A stretch of DNA of 64,000 nt from Streptomyces melanogenes (GTDB lineage Bacteria; Actinomycetota; Actinomycetes; Streptomycetales; Streptomycetaceae): the NCBI RefSeq assembly GCF_014649795.1, contig NZ_BMTS01000003.1:434001-498000 (forward strand). Reading direction: 5' to 3'. How positions within the stretch are numbered: the stretch's first letter is position 1; every line of letters starts with the position of its first letter. Made by a program: the position numbers and the translations under genes. This document shows, one piece after another, positions 1 through 11,609 of this stretch. The notes beneath the pieces are model-generated. The model saw only the letters and a program-made list of their open reading frames with translations, made no database searches and was not told the origin of the DNA.

Positions 1-809
1 TCGCCGGGGCCACGTTCTGGCAGATCGTCGACACCCTGGTGACGGGGATCGCGTTCGGGCTCATCGGGCTCGAACTGCACAACGTGTTCGGCACCGCGAC
101 CGGCCGGGTCGGCGAGATGGCGGGCTGGGGCGCGATCGTGGTCGGGGTCGTCATCGGCGTACGGCTGGTGTGGCTGCTGCCCGCGACCTGGCTCGCCAAG
201 CGGCTGCACACGCGACGGGACTACGACGAGGAGATCCCCACGACGTGGCGGGAGACGATCGTCATGTGGTGGGCGGGGATGCGGGGGGTGGCCTCGGTCG
301 CGCTCGCCCTCGCGATCCCGTTCCGGACCGACGACGGCTCGGCGTTCCCCGCGCGCGACGAGATCGTCTTCGTCGCGTTCTGCGTGATCATGGTGACGCT
401 GGTGCTCCAGGGCCTGACGCTGCCGTCCCTGGTGCGGCGCCTGGGCGTCCAGGCCGACACCGACGCCGAGCGGGCGCTGGAGCGGGAGCTCGCGATCCGC
501 GCGGCGAAGGCGGCGAAGCGGCGGCTGCGGGAGATCGAGGACGTGGAGGAGCTGCCCGAGGAGGTCATGGAGCAGCTGCTGCGGCGGGCGTACGACGTGG
601 GGGCGCGGATCAGTCCGGACATGGTCGACGAGGAGCGGCGGGAGGCGTACGCGAAGCGGGTGGAGCGGTTGCGGACGATCCAGCGGATTCAGCGGGAGAT
701 GATGTCGGCGGCGCGGCATGAGGTGTTGTCTGCGCGGAGTGAAGCCGGCGCGGACCCGGAAATCGTGGACCGGGTCCTGCGCCAGCTGGATGTGCGCAGC
801 CTGCGATGA
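1..809 (+). CDS. Na+/H+ antiporter, CPA1 family (5'-truncated)
   Basis: The gene is cut by the left window edge; the reading frame enters at base 3 and 268 residues are visible. Several hydrophobic helices (GIAFGLIGLELHNV, VVGVVIGVRLVWLL, VALALAIPF, FVAFCVIMVTLVLQGLTLP) are followed by a charged cytosolic tail of about 110 residues. The sequence WAGMRGVASVALALAIP resembles the conserved last-membrane-segment motif of bacterial CPA1 exchangers, and the long acidic/basic C-terminal helix is usual for them. It would exchange Na+ (or K+) for H+ at the cytoplasmic membrane. It ends in a repeat element and converges with the mechanosensitive channel gene. Family assignment is fairly sure; ion specificity is unknown. 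Confidence 0.8.
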   Translation, partial: AGATFWQIVDTLVTGIAFGLIGLELHNVFGTATGRVGEMAGWGAIVVGVVIGVRLVWLLPATWLAKRLHTRRDYDEEIPTTWRETIVMWWAGMRGVASVALALAIPFRTDDGSAFPARDEIVFVAFCVIMVTLVLQGLTLPSLVRRLGVQADTDAERALERELAIRAAKAAKRRLREIEDVEELPEEVMEQLLRRAYDVGARISPDMVDEERREAYAKRVERLRTIQRIQREMMSAARHEVLSARSEAGADPEIVDRVLRQLDVRSLR

Positions 810-952
810 CCCCACCCCGCCCCTTCCCTAAACCCTCCGGGGGTGGGTGGGGGTTGAGGTGGCTTTCCCGGGGGCTTCGCCCCCGGACCCCGAGCGGGGC
901 CTGCGGCCCCTGCACCCCGCTTTCGGGGCTCCGCCCCGGACCCCGTTATCCC
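807..952. repeat. GC-rich intergenic repeat, element type 1
   Basis: This fills the gap between two convergent genes. It holds the block CCCCGCCCCTTCCCTAAAC followed by a GGGGGTGGGTGGGGG run, then stacked short hairpins such as GGGGCTTCGCCCCCGG, GGGGCCTGCGGCCCC and GGGGCTCCGCCCC. The same ordered blocks recur near 15517-15632 and, in the same orientation, inside a coding sequence at 40121-40290. It may act as a bidirectional terminator; that is inference. Confidence 0.75.
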
Positions 953-1977
953 CGGTCCGTATTGATCCTCGGCAACGCCTCCGGATGGTGGTCGTGGAGC
1001 CAAGTGATCATTTGTTCGCGGACCGTGACCCGTACCGTCCAGATGTCGCCCGCGTCCTTCGCCGTGACCGTTGCTCGGACCACGATCGTCGACGGGGTGG
1101 TGTCGGTGACCGCGAGGGCGCTTTCGCGGCCGTCCCAGGCGGGGCATTCGCGGAGGATGTCGGCCAGTTTCTCGCGCATCAGGGCCACCGGGGCCGCGTG
1201 GTCCAGGTGGAAGAAGACCGTGCCGGTCATCTGGACGCCGCCGCGCGACCAGTTCTCGAACGGCTTGCTGGTGAAGTAGGAGACCGGCATCGTCAGGCGC
1301 CGCTCGTCCCAGGTGCGCACCGCGAGGTAGGTCAGGGTGATCTCCTCGATCACGCCCCACTCGCCGTCCACGACCACCGTGTCCCCGATCCGCACCATGT
1401 CGCCGAAGGCGATCTGGAGGCCCGCGAAGAGGTTGCCGAGCGTCGACTGGGCGGCCACACCGGCCACGATGCCGATGATGCCCGCGGAGGCCAGGATCGA
1501 GGTCCCCGCCGTCCGCATCGCCGGGAACGTCAGCAGCATCGACGCCACCGCGACCACGCCCACGACCGCCGTCACCACGCGCTGGATCAGCGTCACCTGC
1601 GTACGGACCCTGCGCACCCGCGCCGGATCCAGCGCGGAGGCCGCGTACCGCGCGTACGACGCCTCCACGACCGCCGCCGCGATCCGCACCACCAGCCAGG
1701 CGCTCGCGCCGATGAGGACGAGGGAGAGGAGCTGGCCGAGGCCCGCCTCGTGGTCCTGGACCGGGGCCCACTTGATCTGGCGGTAGGTGCCTCTCAGCAG
1801 CGCGGTGAGGACGACGACCTGCAACGGGACGCGGCAGCGGCGCAGCAGTCCCCACAGCGGGGTCTCGCTGTGCCGGGCGTCGGCCTGGCGGAGCAGCCGG
1901 TCGGCCAGCCACACGAGGGCCAGCGTGAGCACGACCGAGCCGCCGATGACGATCAACGGACGCAGTGCGTTCTCCAT
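946..1977 (-). CDS. Small-conductance mechanosensitive channel, MscS family
   Basis: 343 aa from the ATG at 1977. N-terminal hydrophobic helices (PLIVIGGSVVLTLALVW, SLVLIGASAWLVVRIAAAV, VVTAVVGVVAVASMLL) precede the MscS pore helix and the start of the beta domain: ASAGIIGIVAGVAAQSTLGN, then FAGLQIAFGDMVRIGDTV and VIEEITLTYLAVRTWDERR. This is the diagnostic TM3/beta-domain signature. MscS channels open under membrane tension and release osmolytes during hypo-osmotic shock. The reading frame extends another 170 codons upstream, but that extension runs over the divergent gene, so the internal ATG before the first helix is preferred. It starts 30 nt from the divergent hydrolase gene, so the two may share a promoter region. 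Confidence 0.88.
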   Translation of the reverse strand: MENALRPLIVIGGSVVLTLALVWLADRLLRQADARHSETPLWGLLRRCRVPLQVVVLTALLRGTYRQIKWAPVQDHEAGLGQLLSLVLIGASAWLVVRIAAAVVEASYARYAASALDPARVRRVRTQVTLIQRVVTAVVGVVAVASMLLTFPAMRTAGTSILASAGIIGIVAGVAAQSTLGNLFAGLQIAFGDMVRIGDTVVVDGEWGVIEEITLTYLAVRTWDERRLTMPVSYFTSKPFENWSRGGVQMTGTVFFHLDHAAPVALMREKLADILRECPAWDGRESALAVTDTTPSTIVVRATVTAKDAGDIWTVRVTVREQMITWLHDHHPEALPRINTDRG

Positions 1978-2007
1978 GCCCCCGACCGTAGCTGGCACCA
2001 TGGCCTC

Positions 2008-2577
2008 ATGAACATCATGCTTTTCCATTCGGCGTACGGCCTGCGGCCCGCCGTGCACGAGGCGGCCGAGCGGCTGCGCGCCGCCGGACACGTGGTGCAC
2101 GTGCCCGACCTCTACGACGGCCGCACCGCCGACACCCTGGAGGAGGGCATGACGATCCGCGACGGGATCGGCAACGACGAGCTGCTCAAGCGCGCGATCC
2201 TGGCCGCCGCCCCGCACTCCGACGAGGGCCTGGTCTACGCCGGGTTCTCGCTGGGCGGTTCGCTCGCCCAGACCCTCGCGCTCGGCGACGAGAAGGCCCG
2301 CGGCCTGCTGCTCCTGCACGGCACCGCCGACATCGCCGAGGGCGCCTCGGTGGACGAGCTGCCCGTACAGCTGCACGTGGCGGACCCGGACCCGTTCGAG
2401 ACGGACGACTGGCTGAACACCTGGTACCTGCGCATGGGCCGGATCGGCGCCGACGCGGAGGTGTACAGGTACCCGGGCGCCGGGCACCTGTACACCGATC
2501 CGGAGCTGCCGGACTACGACGAAGAGGCCGCCGAGAAGAGCTGGGCCGTCGCTCTCGGCTTCCTCGCGTCGCTCTAG
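2008..2577 (+). CDS. Dienelactone hydrolase family protein
   Basis: 189 aa, alpha/beta-hydrolase fold. The start MNIMLFHSAYGLRPAVHEAA leads into the first strand. VYAGFSLGGSLAQTLA supplies a G-x-S-x-G-like nucleophile elbow (GFSLGG), and VYRYPGAGHLYTD supplies the catalytic His region; the Asp is probably in VADPDPFE. Length is typical of short DLH-like enzymes. These often hydrolyse esters or lactones, but the substrate cannot be told from sequence. The upstream open frame is a high-GC artefact; the ATG at 2008 is the sensible start. It converges on the phosphatase gene with only 10 nt between stops. Confidence 0.8.
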   Translation: MNIMLFHSAYGLRPAVHEAAERLRAAGHVVHVPDLYDGRTADTLEEGMTIRDGIGNDELLKRAILAAAPHSDEGLVYAGFSLGGSLAQTLALGDEKARGLLLLHGTADIAEGASVDELPVQLHVADPDPFETDDWLNTWYLRMGRIGADAEVYRYPGAGHLYTDPELPDYDEEAAEKSWAVALGFLASL

Positions 2578-2587
2578 CGCGCGGGCG

Positions 2588-4237
2588 TCAGACCACCGGC
2601 GAGTAGACCCGCTCGGCCTTCTGGCTGCCGTTGAGCGTCCGGTACGAGCGGGTCCACGAGGACGTGGCGTCCTGCTTCCGCTTGTCGGAGACCACGTAGT
2701 AGTCCATCTGCGAGCGCTGGGCGTCGACGTCGAGGACGCCGTAGCCGTGCGAGTCCATGTCGACCCACTTCACATGGCGGTTGGCGGCCTTGATCGCGGC
2801 CGCGGCCACCAGCGACACGGTGTGCGGGGCGACGTGCAGCATCTCGTCCAGGTTGTCGGAGGTCACCGACGTCACCACGAACTCGGTGCCCGCCGACTTC
2901 GACAGCGGGTAGGTGCCCGCCTTCACCGGTACGTCGTTGGCCCACGCCATGTGGATGTCGCCGGTGAGGAACACGGTGTTCTTGATGCCGTTGTCCACCA
3001 GGTGGCCGAGCAGCTCGCGGCGGTCGTCCGTGTAGCCGTCCCACTGGTCGACGTTGATGGCGATGCCCTCCTTGGGCAGGCCGAGCAACTCCGCCAGCGG
3101 CGCGGTCAGTTCGGCCGGCAGCGCGCCGAAGGCGACCGGGGAGATCATCACGGAGGTGCCGACCAGCTGCCAGGCGGCGTTCGAGGCGGAGAGCCCCGAC
3201 TTGAGCCAGTCCAGCTGGGCGCGGCCGGTGATGGTGCGCTCCGGGTCGTCCACCTTGCCGCTGCCCACGCTCGCCTGCTGGGAGCGGAAGGAGCGCAGGT
3301 CGAGCAGGTGCAGATCGGCCAGCTTGCCGTAGCGGATGCGCCGGTAGGTGGTGCCCGCGATGGACGGGCGGACCGGCATCCACTCGAAGTAGGCCTGCTT
3401 GGCGGCCGACACGCGCGTCGCCCAGTCGCCCTCGGTGCCGGGTGTGTGGTTCTCGGCCCCGCCCGACCAGGCGTCGTTGGCGAACTCGTGGTCGTCCCAG
3501 ATCGCGATCACCGGGTGCGCGTGGTGCATCGCCTGGAGGTCCGCGTCCGTCTTGTACTTGCCGTGCCGGGTGCGGTAGTCGGCCAGGTTCAGGATCTCGT
3601 GGGCCGGCTCGTGCTGTCGTACGACGTACTTCGCCTCCGGATAGGCGCCCGAGGCGTACTCGTAGATGTAGTCGCCCAGGTGCAGCACCGCGTCCAGGTC
3701 GGAGCGGGCGGCGAGATGGCGGTAGGCGGAGAAGTAGCCGGACTCCCAGTTGGAGCAGGAGACCACGCCGAAGCGGACGTTGGCGGCCGCCGCGTCCGTG
3801 GCGGGGGCGGTGAGCGTACGGCCGACGGGGGAGAGCGCGGTGCCCGCGGCGAACCGGTACCAGTACGCGGTCGCCGGGCGCAGGCCGCGCACATCGGCCT
3901 TGACGGTGTGGTCGGACGCGGCCGTCGCGGTGGTGCGGCCCTGGGCCACGATCCGCGCGAAGGCCTTGTCCTCGGCTATCTCCCAGGAGACCTCGGTGTC
4001 CTGGCCCTTGCCGGAGCCGGGCACCGCGTCGGGAGCGGGGGTGACCCGGGTCCACAGCAGGATGCCGTCGGGCAGCGGGTCGCCGGAGGCGACGCCGTGC
4101 AGGAAGGCGGGGGCCGCGGCGGGGTCCGCGGCGGCGGCGGTCGCGCCGGCCACCAGGGGCGCGGCGACGACAGCGGTGGCGGCAGCGGCCTTGACGACCG
4201 TGCGGCGGGTGGGGGTTGAGGTGAATCGACTGGTCAC
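2588..4237 (-). CDS. phoD: Alkaline phosphatase PhoD-like, Tat-exported
   Basis: 549 aa from the GTG at 4237. The N-terminus has a twin-arginine signal ([20 protein letters not shown]) ending in an Ala-rich cleavage region, so export is probably folded through Tat. An N-terminal Ig-like PhoD_N region ([20 protein letters not shown]) precedes the metallophosphatase domain, with [44 protein letters not shown] and [13 protein letters not shown] as metal/phosphate ligands. PhoD enzymes are Ca2+/Fe3+ phosphodiesterases/monoesterases that release phosphate from organic phosphates outside the cell. Family members are usually PhoP-controlled, but I could not identify a convincing PHO box upstream. 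Length is usual for the family. Confidence 0.92.
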   Translation of the reverse strand: MTSRFTSTPTRRTVVKAAAATAVVAAPLVAGATAAAADPAAAPAFLHGVASGDPLPDGILLWTRVTPAPDAVPGSGKGQDTEVSWEIAEDKAFARIVAQGRTTATAASDHTVKADVRGLRPATAYWYRFAAGTALSPVGRTLTAPATDAAAANVRFGVVSCSNWESGYFSAYRHLAARSDLDAVLHLGDYIYEYASGAYPEAKYVVRQHEPAHEILNLADYRTRHGKYKTDADLQAMHHAHPVIAIWDDHEFANDAWSGGAENHTPGTEGDWATRVSAAKQAYFEWMPVRPSIAGTTYRRIRYGKLADLHLLDLRSFRSQQASVGSGKVDDPERTITGRAQLDWLKSGLSASNAAWQLVGTSVMISPVAFGALPAELTAPLAELLGLPKEGIAINVDQWDGYTDDRRELLGHLVDNGIKNTVFLTGDIHMAWANDVPVKAGTYPLSKSAGTEFVVTSVTSDNLDEMLHVAPHTVSLVAAAAIKAANRHVKWVDMDSHGYGVLDVDAQRSQMDYYVVSDKRKQDATSSWTRSYRTLNGSQKAERVYSPVV

Positions 4238-4263
4238 AGCCGCACACCTTACTGATGGGTAGC

Positions 4264-4306
4264 GCGAACGGGCAGACTCGCGGCAAAAGTTTGTCTGCCC
4301 GTTCGC
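4264..4306 (-). terminator. Hairpin downstream of the DsbA-like gene
   Basis: Perfect 14-bp inverted repeat, arms 4264-4277 and 4293-4306 (GCGAACGGGCAGAC), loop of 15 nt. It lies 60 nt past the stop of the minus-strand DsbA-like gene and before the phosphatase start. There is no strong T tract, which is common for actinobacterial terminators. Confidence 0.6.
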
Positions 4307-4365
4307 CGGCGGTCATCTGAGCGCGCGTCAGCGCCCGGACCCGTCGAAGGCCTCCCGGGGAGGCG

Positions 4366-5178
4366 TCAGCCCTTGAGGGCCTTGTCGATGGCGGCGGTGA
4401 ACGCGGCCGGGTCCTGCGGGGCGTTCTTGCTGTTCTCGGCGGTGATCGTCTTGCCGTCCATCTTGAGGGTCGGCGTGGCCGTCACACCGCTGTCGTCGAA
4501 CTTCTTCGACATGGTGAGCGCCCACTTGTCGAAGGTGCCGTCCTTGACCGCCTGCTGGAACTTGGCGTTGCCCTTGAGGGCCGGGACGCTGTCGGCGATC
4601 TCGATCAGGTAGTCGTCGTTCTTGAACTTGTCCGTGGTCTCGGCCGGGTGCCACTTCGCCGAGTAGAGCTGCGCCTTGTACTCCATGAACGCCTCGGGGC
4701 TCACGTTGAGCGCGGCGCCGAGCGCGCTGAGCGCGTTCTTGGAGCCGACCCCCGGGCTGCCGTTGTCGATGAAGGTGGCGCCGATGAACTGGACCTTGTA
4801 CTTGCCGGCGTCGACGTCCTTCTTGACCGTGGCGCCGACCTGCTGCTCGAAGACCGAGCAGACCGGGCAGCGCGGGTCCTCGTACATCTCCAGGGTCTTC
4901 TTGGCGGTGGGCTTGCCGATGACCACCGTGGTGCCGTCGTCGCCCGTGGTGTTGGCGGGCTTGACCAGGGTCTTGTCCTTGGCCGCGTCCCACTCGCCGG
5001 GCTTGTTGCCCTGGACGACCGCGTAGCCGATGCCGCCGGCTATCGCGAGGACGCCGACGATCGAGGCGGCGACGACCACCTGGCGGCGCACCTTGTCCTT
5101 CTTGGCCTGGCGCTCGCGCTCCAGTTTCAGCCGCTCACGGGCGGCTGCCTTGTTGGCCTGGCTGTTGCGCTTGCTCAT
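4366..5178 (-). CDS. DsbA-family thioredoxin-like membrane protein
   Basis: 270 aa. The N-terminus is highly charged and coiled (AARERLKLERERQAKKDKV), then one membrane helix (VVVAASIVGVLAIAGGIGYAVV) anchors an extracytoplasmic thioredoxin-fold domain. The active site is EDPRCPVCSVFE, a CPVC redox pair; TPTLKMDGKTI is the cis-proline region. The architecture fits Thioredoxin_4 proteins that oxidise or isomerise disulfides of exported proteins. The downstream hairpin and the next gene with its own Tat signal suggest an independent unit; the unknown membrane protein just upstream may be cotranscribed. A second paralog with the same layout lies at 34027. Confidence 0.87.
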   Translation of the reverse strand: MSKRNSQANKAAARERLKLERERQAKKDKVRRQVVVAASIVGVLAIAGGIGYAVVQGNKPGEWDAAKDKTLVKPANTTGDDGTTVVIGKPTAKKTLEMYEDPRCPVCSVFEQQVGATVKKDVDAGKYKVQFIGATFIDNGSPGVGSKNALSALGAALNVSPEAFMEYKAQLYSAKWHPAETTDKFKNDDYLIEIADSVPALKGNAKFQQAVKDGTFDKWALTMSKKFDDSGVTATPTLKMDGKTITAENSKNAPQDPAAFTAAIDKALKG

Positions 5179-5268
5179 GATCGTTTTCTCCGTGTGGCAG
5201 GTAGGGCAGGTGAGAAAGTGCTGAGGGGGACCCGATGGGCGGGTCGATGCGCTCGGGAAGGCCGTCGC

Positions 5269-5958
5269 TCAGACGGCGGTGAGCAGCGCGGCGCGGGGCG
5301 GACCCCGCCGCCCCACACAGTGCACCAGCAGCCGGGCGTTCGACGGCGGGCCCGCGCGCCGCACGGGCCGCACCCGCGCCCGTACGGGACGGATCGCGCC
5401 GCCCACCACGGCGACCGCGAGCAGCAGCGGCCGGAACGCCAGCACCCCGACCGTGCGCACCAGGCGCGCCAGGGCGGCCTCGCCGCGCCGCAGCCAGGCC
5501 GCGGCGAGCAGTCCGACGCTCACGTGCGCGGCGAGCAGCAGCCACGGCACGGCCGGCGCGGGACCGGCGAGCAGCACGGCCGCGCCCGCCCGGGACCCGG
5601 CGACGCCGGGCAGCTCGGTGCCCACGCTCCCGCCGCACAGCACATTGACGCCCACCGACCGCAGCGCGCCCGCGACCGGGCCGCCGGAGGGCCCGTAACA
5701 GACGTGCTGGCCGGTGGAGAAGACGGTGTCGGCGGCCAGCTCCAGCGGGACGAGCAGCCCGGCGATCGACCAGAAGCCGCGCTCGCGGCCCGCCAGCGCG
5801 TACGCGATCAGGAACACCGCGCAGGCCGCGCCGGCCACCAGGGGCACCGGCAGCGGGACGCGGGAGAGCAGGACGTGGGACGCGCTGGAGAGCGCCACGA
5901 CGAGCGCCGTGAAAAGCGCCGCGCGTGCCGCTCTGAGCCGGGTCCCTGATACGTCCAT
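5269..5958 (-). CDS. Unknown polytopic membrane protein
   Basis: 229 aa. I do not recognise a family. There are four to six hydrophobic segments (AALFTALVVALSSASHVLL, LVAGAACAVFLIAYALAG, WSIAGLLVPLELAADTVF, VPWLLLAAHVSVGLLAAAWL, RPLLLAVAVVGGAI) and an Arg-rich C-terminal tail, which predicts the tail inside. Cysteines in HVCYG and VLCGG lie in one extracytoplasmic loop, notable because the gene sits 90 nt upstream of a DsbA-like protein on the same strand. A redox-partner role is only a guess; it lacks a VKOR CxxC motif. Confidence 0.6.
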   Translation of the reverse strand: MDVSGTRLRAARAALFTALVVALSSASHVLLSRVPLPVPLVAGAACAVFLIAYALAGRERGFWSIAGLLVPLELAADTVFSTGQHVCYGPSGGPVAGALRSVGVNVLCGGSVGTELPGVAGSRAGAAVLLAGPAPAVPWLLLAAHVSVGLLAAAWLRRGEAALARLVRTVGVLAFRPLLLAVAVVGGAIRPVRARVRPVRRAGPPSNARLLVHCVGRRGPPRAALLTAV

Positions 5959-6013
5959 CGGTGCTGAAGTCTGCCACGCCCCGCCGTCGGCGGGACCTAA
6001 GAATTCCCTGAGA

Positions 6014-7342
6014 CTAGAGACCCGGAATCCGACCGTTACGGAACAGGTCGACGAAGATCTGGTGGTCGGCCCGGGCCCGTGCCCCGTAGCTGTGCGCGAA
6101 CTCCACCAGGAGGTCCGCGAAGCCCTCCTCGTCGGCCGCGATCGCCGCGTCGATGGCCCGCTCGGTGGAGAACGGCACCAGGTCCGAGTGGCCGCTCTCG
6201 TCGTCCGCCGCCGCGTGCATGGTGGCGGTGGCCCGGCCCAGGTCCGCGACGACCGCCGCGATCTGGTCGGACTCGTCGATGTCCGACCAGTCCAGGTCCA
6301 CCGCGTACGGCGAGACCTCGGCGACCAGCTGGCCCGCCCCGTCCAGCTCGGTCCAGCCCAGCCACGGGTCGGCGGCGGCCTGGAGGGCGCGCTGCGAGAT
6401 CACCGTGCGGTGGCCCTCGTGCTGGAAGTAGCCGCGCACCCCCGGGTCGGTGACGTGCCGGGAGACCGCCGGGGTCTGCGCCTGCTTCATGTAGATCACG
6501 ACGTCGTTCTCCAGCGCGTCGCTGTGGCCCTCGAGAAGGATGTTGTACGAGGGCAGACCGGCCGAGCCGATCCCGATCCCGCGCCGCCCGACGACGTCCT
6601 TGACACGGTACGAGTCGGGCCGCAGCAGGCTGGAGTCCGGCAGCGTCTCCAGGTAGCCGTCGAAGGCGGCCAGCACCTTGTAGCGGGTCGCCGCGTCCAG
6701 CTCTATCGAGCCGTCGTCCTCGGAGAAGCGGCGCTCGTACTCACGGATCTCGGTCATCGAGTCGAGCAGCGCGAAGCGCGTACGCGCGCGTGCCGAGCGC
6801 AGCGCGCCGAGGAGCGGCCCCTCGGCCGTGTCCAGCGTGAACGAGGGGACCTCGTCGCCCTTGGCGCCGGTCGCCAGCGCGTGGATGCGCTCGCGGTAGG
6901 CGGCGGCGTAGATCCGCACCAGCTCGGTGATCTGCCCGTCGCTGAGCGCCTTGGCGTGGCCGACCAGGGCCAGCGAGGCGGCGAAGCGCTTGAGGTCCCA
7001 GGTGAAGGGGCCGACGTACGCCTCGTCGAAGTCGTTGACGTTGAAGATGAGGCGGCCGTTGGCGTCCATGTAGGTGCCGAAGTTCTCGGCGTGCAGGTCG
7101 CCGTGGATCCAGACCCGGCCGGTGCGCTCGTCCAGGTAGGGCCCGCCGCGCTTCTCGGCGTCCAGGTCGGCGTAGAACAGGCAGGCCGTGCCCCGGTAGA
7201 AGGCGAACGCGGAGGCCGCCATCTTGCGGAACTTGACCCGGAACGCGGCCGGGTCGGCGGCCAGGAGCTCGCCGAAGGCGGTGCCGAAGACGGCGAGGAT
7301 CTGCTCGCCGCGCTCCTCGGTGGTGTGCTGCGGGACCGACAT
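6014..7342 (-). CDS. DUF2252 family protein, kinase-like motif
   Basis: 442 aa from the ATG at 7342, chosen because AGGAGG lies 9 nt upstream; an in-frame start 75 nt further out has no such site. The sequence reads as DUF2252, whose function is not established as far as I know. Visible motifs are FYRGTACLFYADL, then HGDLHAENFGTY, then FNVNDFDEAYVGPFTWDLKR, and GRRGIGIGSAGLPSYNILLEG. HGDLHxxN followed by N-D-F-D is the order of the catalytic loop and metal-binding Asp in choline-kinase/APH-like kinases, so a small-molecule kinase fold is plausible. It is soluble and divergent from dnaE. Confidence 0.78.
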   Translation of the reverse strand: MSVPQHTTEERGEQILAVFGTAFGELLAADPAAFRVKFRKMAASAFAFYRGTACLFYADLDAEKRGGPYLDERTGRVWIHGDLHAENFGTYMDANGRLIFNVNDFDEAYVGPFTWDLKRFAASLALVGHAKALSDGQITELVRIYAAAYRERIHALATGAKGDEVPSFTLDTAEGPLLGALRSARARTRFALLDSMTEIREYERRFSEDDGSIELDAATRYKVLAAFDGYLETLPDSSLLRPDSYRVKDVVGRRGIGIGSAGLPSYNILLEGHSDALENDVVIYMKQAQTPAVSRHVTDPGVRGYFQHEGHRTVISQRALQAAADPWLGWTELDGAGQLVAEVSPYAVDLDWSDIDESDQIAAVVADLGRATATMHAAADDESGHSDLVPFSTERAIDAAIAADEEGFADLLVEFAHSYGARARADHQIFVDLFRNGRIPGL

Positions 7343-7510
7343 CGCCGGGTGCCTCCTGGTGCGTACGTGCGGGTAGAGATGCGCAACAAATGGGACGGGT
7401 GATTCCGCCCCTTCCAACGCGTGACCGTACCCCGGAGTGCCCGACGGCTGTCAGTGGGTCGACGTAGACTTCCAGGCTGTCCCCCTCTCCCCGCCATGGA
7501 GGCCCCCGCC

Positions 7511-11056
<3,546 letters not shown>

Positions 11057-11079
11057 GCGCCGGCGGACTTTTTATTTCA

Positions 11080-11125
11080 TACGGAAGAGGCGCGTCCAAA
11101 TAGGGCGCGCCCCTTCCGTATTTGT
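11080..11125 (+). terminator. Hairpin after dnaE
   Basis: Inverted repeat with arms 11080-11094 (TACGGAAGAGGCGCG) and 11106-11120, 14 of 15 paired, 11-nt loop, followed by TTTG. It lies between the dnaE stop and the convergent small gene and could serve both. Confidence 0.75.
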
Positions 11126-11147
11126 GTGCCTGGTGCGTGTGGAATTA

Positions 11148-11318
11148 TCAGTTGTGGCCGAAGCGACGCTGGTGCTTACGGGCAACATCCGCCGGGCTGC
11201 CCTGGGCCTGCGCCTGGGGCTGGGACTGCGCTTCCATCGCCTGCTTGACGGCGTCCTGCTGACCGCGCTCGGCCTGCGAGGCGGCCTGCTGCTTACGGCC
11301 GGACTTGTTCTTGGCCAT
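11148..11318 (-). CDS. Conserved small basic/Gln-rich protein (56 aa)
   Basis: 56 aa, starting MAKNKSGRKQQAASQAE and ending ADVARKHQRRFGHN. An AGGAGG lies 9 nt upstream of the ATG, and codon GC bias follows the coding pattern. From memory, Streptomyces genomes carry short proteins of this shape (MAKNK start, ADVARKHQRRFGHN end), here beside dnaE. It is hydrophilic, Gln/Ala-rich and without a membrane segment or signal; probably partly disordered. Function unknown. A larger open frame runs on the other strand over the same bases but has no plausible start. Confidence 0.75.
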   Translation of the reverse strand: MAKNKSGRKQQAASQAERGQQDAVKQAMEAQSQPQAQAQGSPADVARKHQRRFGHN

Positions 11319-11342
11319 GGTGATGCCTCCTGGGGGGACTAG

Positions 11343-11609
11343 GGTCCAGGGCCGCTGCCAGCCTCACACGTCCCGACAAAGAACGCATTTCCGACGATTA
11401 CCGTGCGTAGTCGAACGTAATGGATGCGCAGCGGAAGAGTCCGCCACGCCGATGATCGAGTTCCGGCCGTTAACCCTCGCAGGGTCGGGCAGACTCGAAG
11501 GAAACCCGAAGTACGTTCCCTGATCTCTCGATCTCCTGCACTCTTATCTCCCTGATCTCCTTTGCCTCTGATCTTTTGATTTTCAAGGTTATGAAAGAGG
11601 GTGGAACGC
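11343..11609. other. Intergenic region with GATCTC-type repeats
   Basis: A 267-nt gap, less GC-rich than its surroundings. The part nearest the NYN gene (about 11520-11580) is a pyrimidine-rich run with GATCTC at 11522, 11530 and 11554, TATCTC at 11545 and GATCTT at 11570. No hairpin or coding frame is convincing. It presumably contains the promoters of the two divergent genes. Confidence 0.4.

Noticed and set aside
5269-5958. VKOR-type redox partner for the adjacent DsbA-like protein
   Set aside because: Two Cys are present but not as CxxC in a helix, and the topology differs from VKOR.
4648-7402. Overlapping plus-strand frames opposite the thiol protein and DUF2252 genes
   Set aside because: Translations are Arg/Gly/Val/Asp-rich with no motif, while the minus strand gives recognisable proteins.
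11124-11342. Plus-strand frame of 72 codons opposite the 56-aa small protein
   Set aside because: No ribosome binding site, and it passes through the terminator side; the minus-strand gene has AGGAGG and coding bias.
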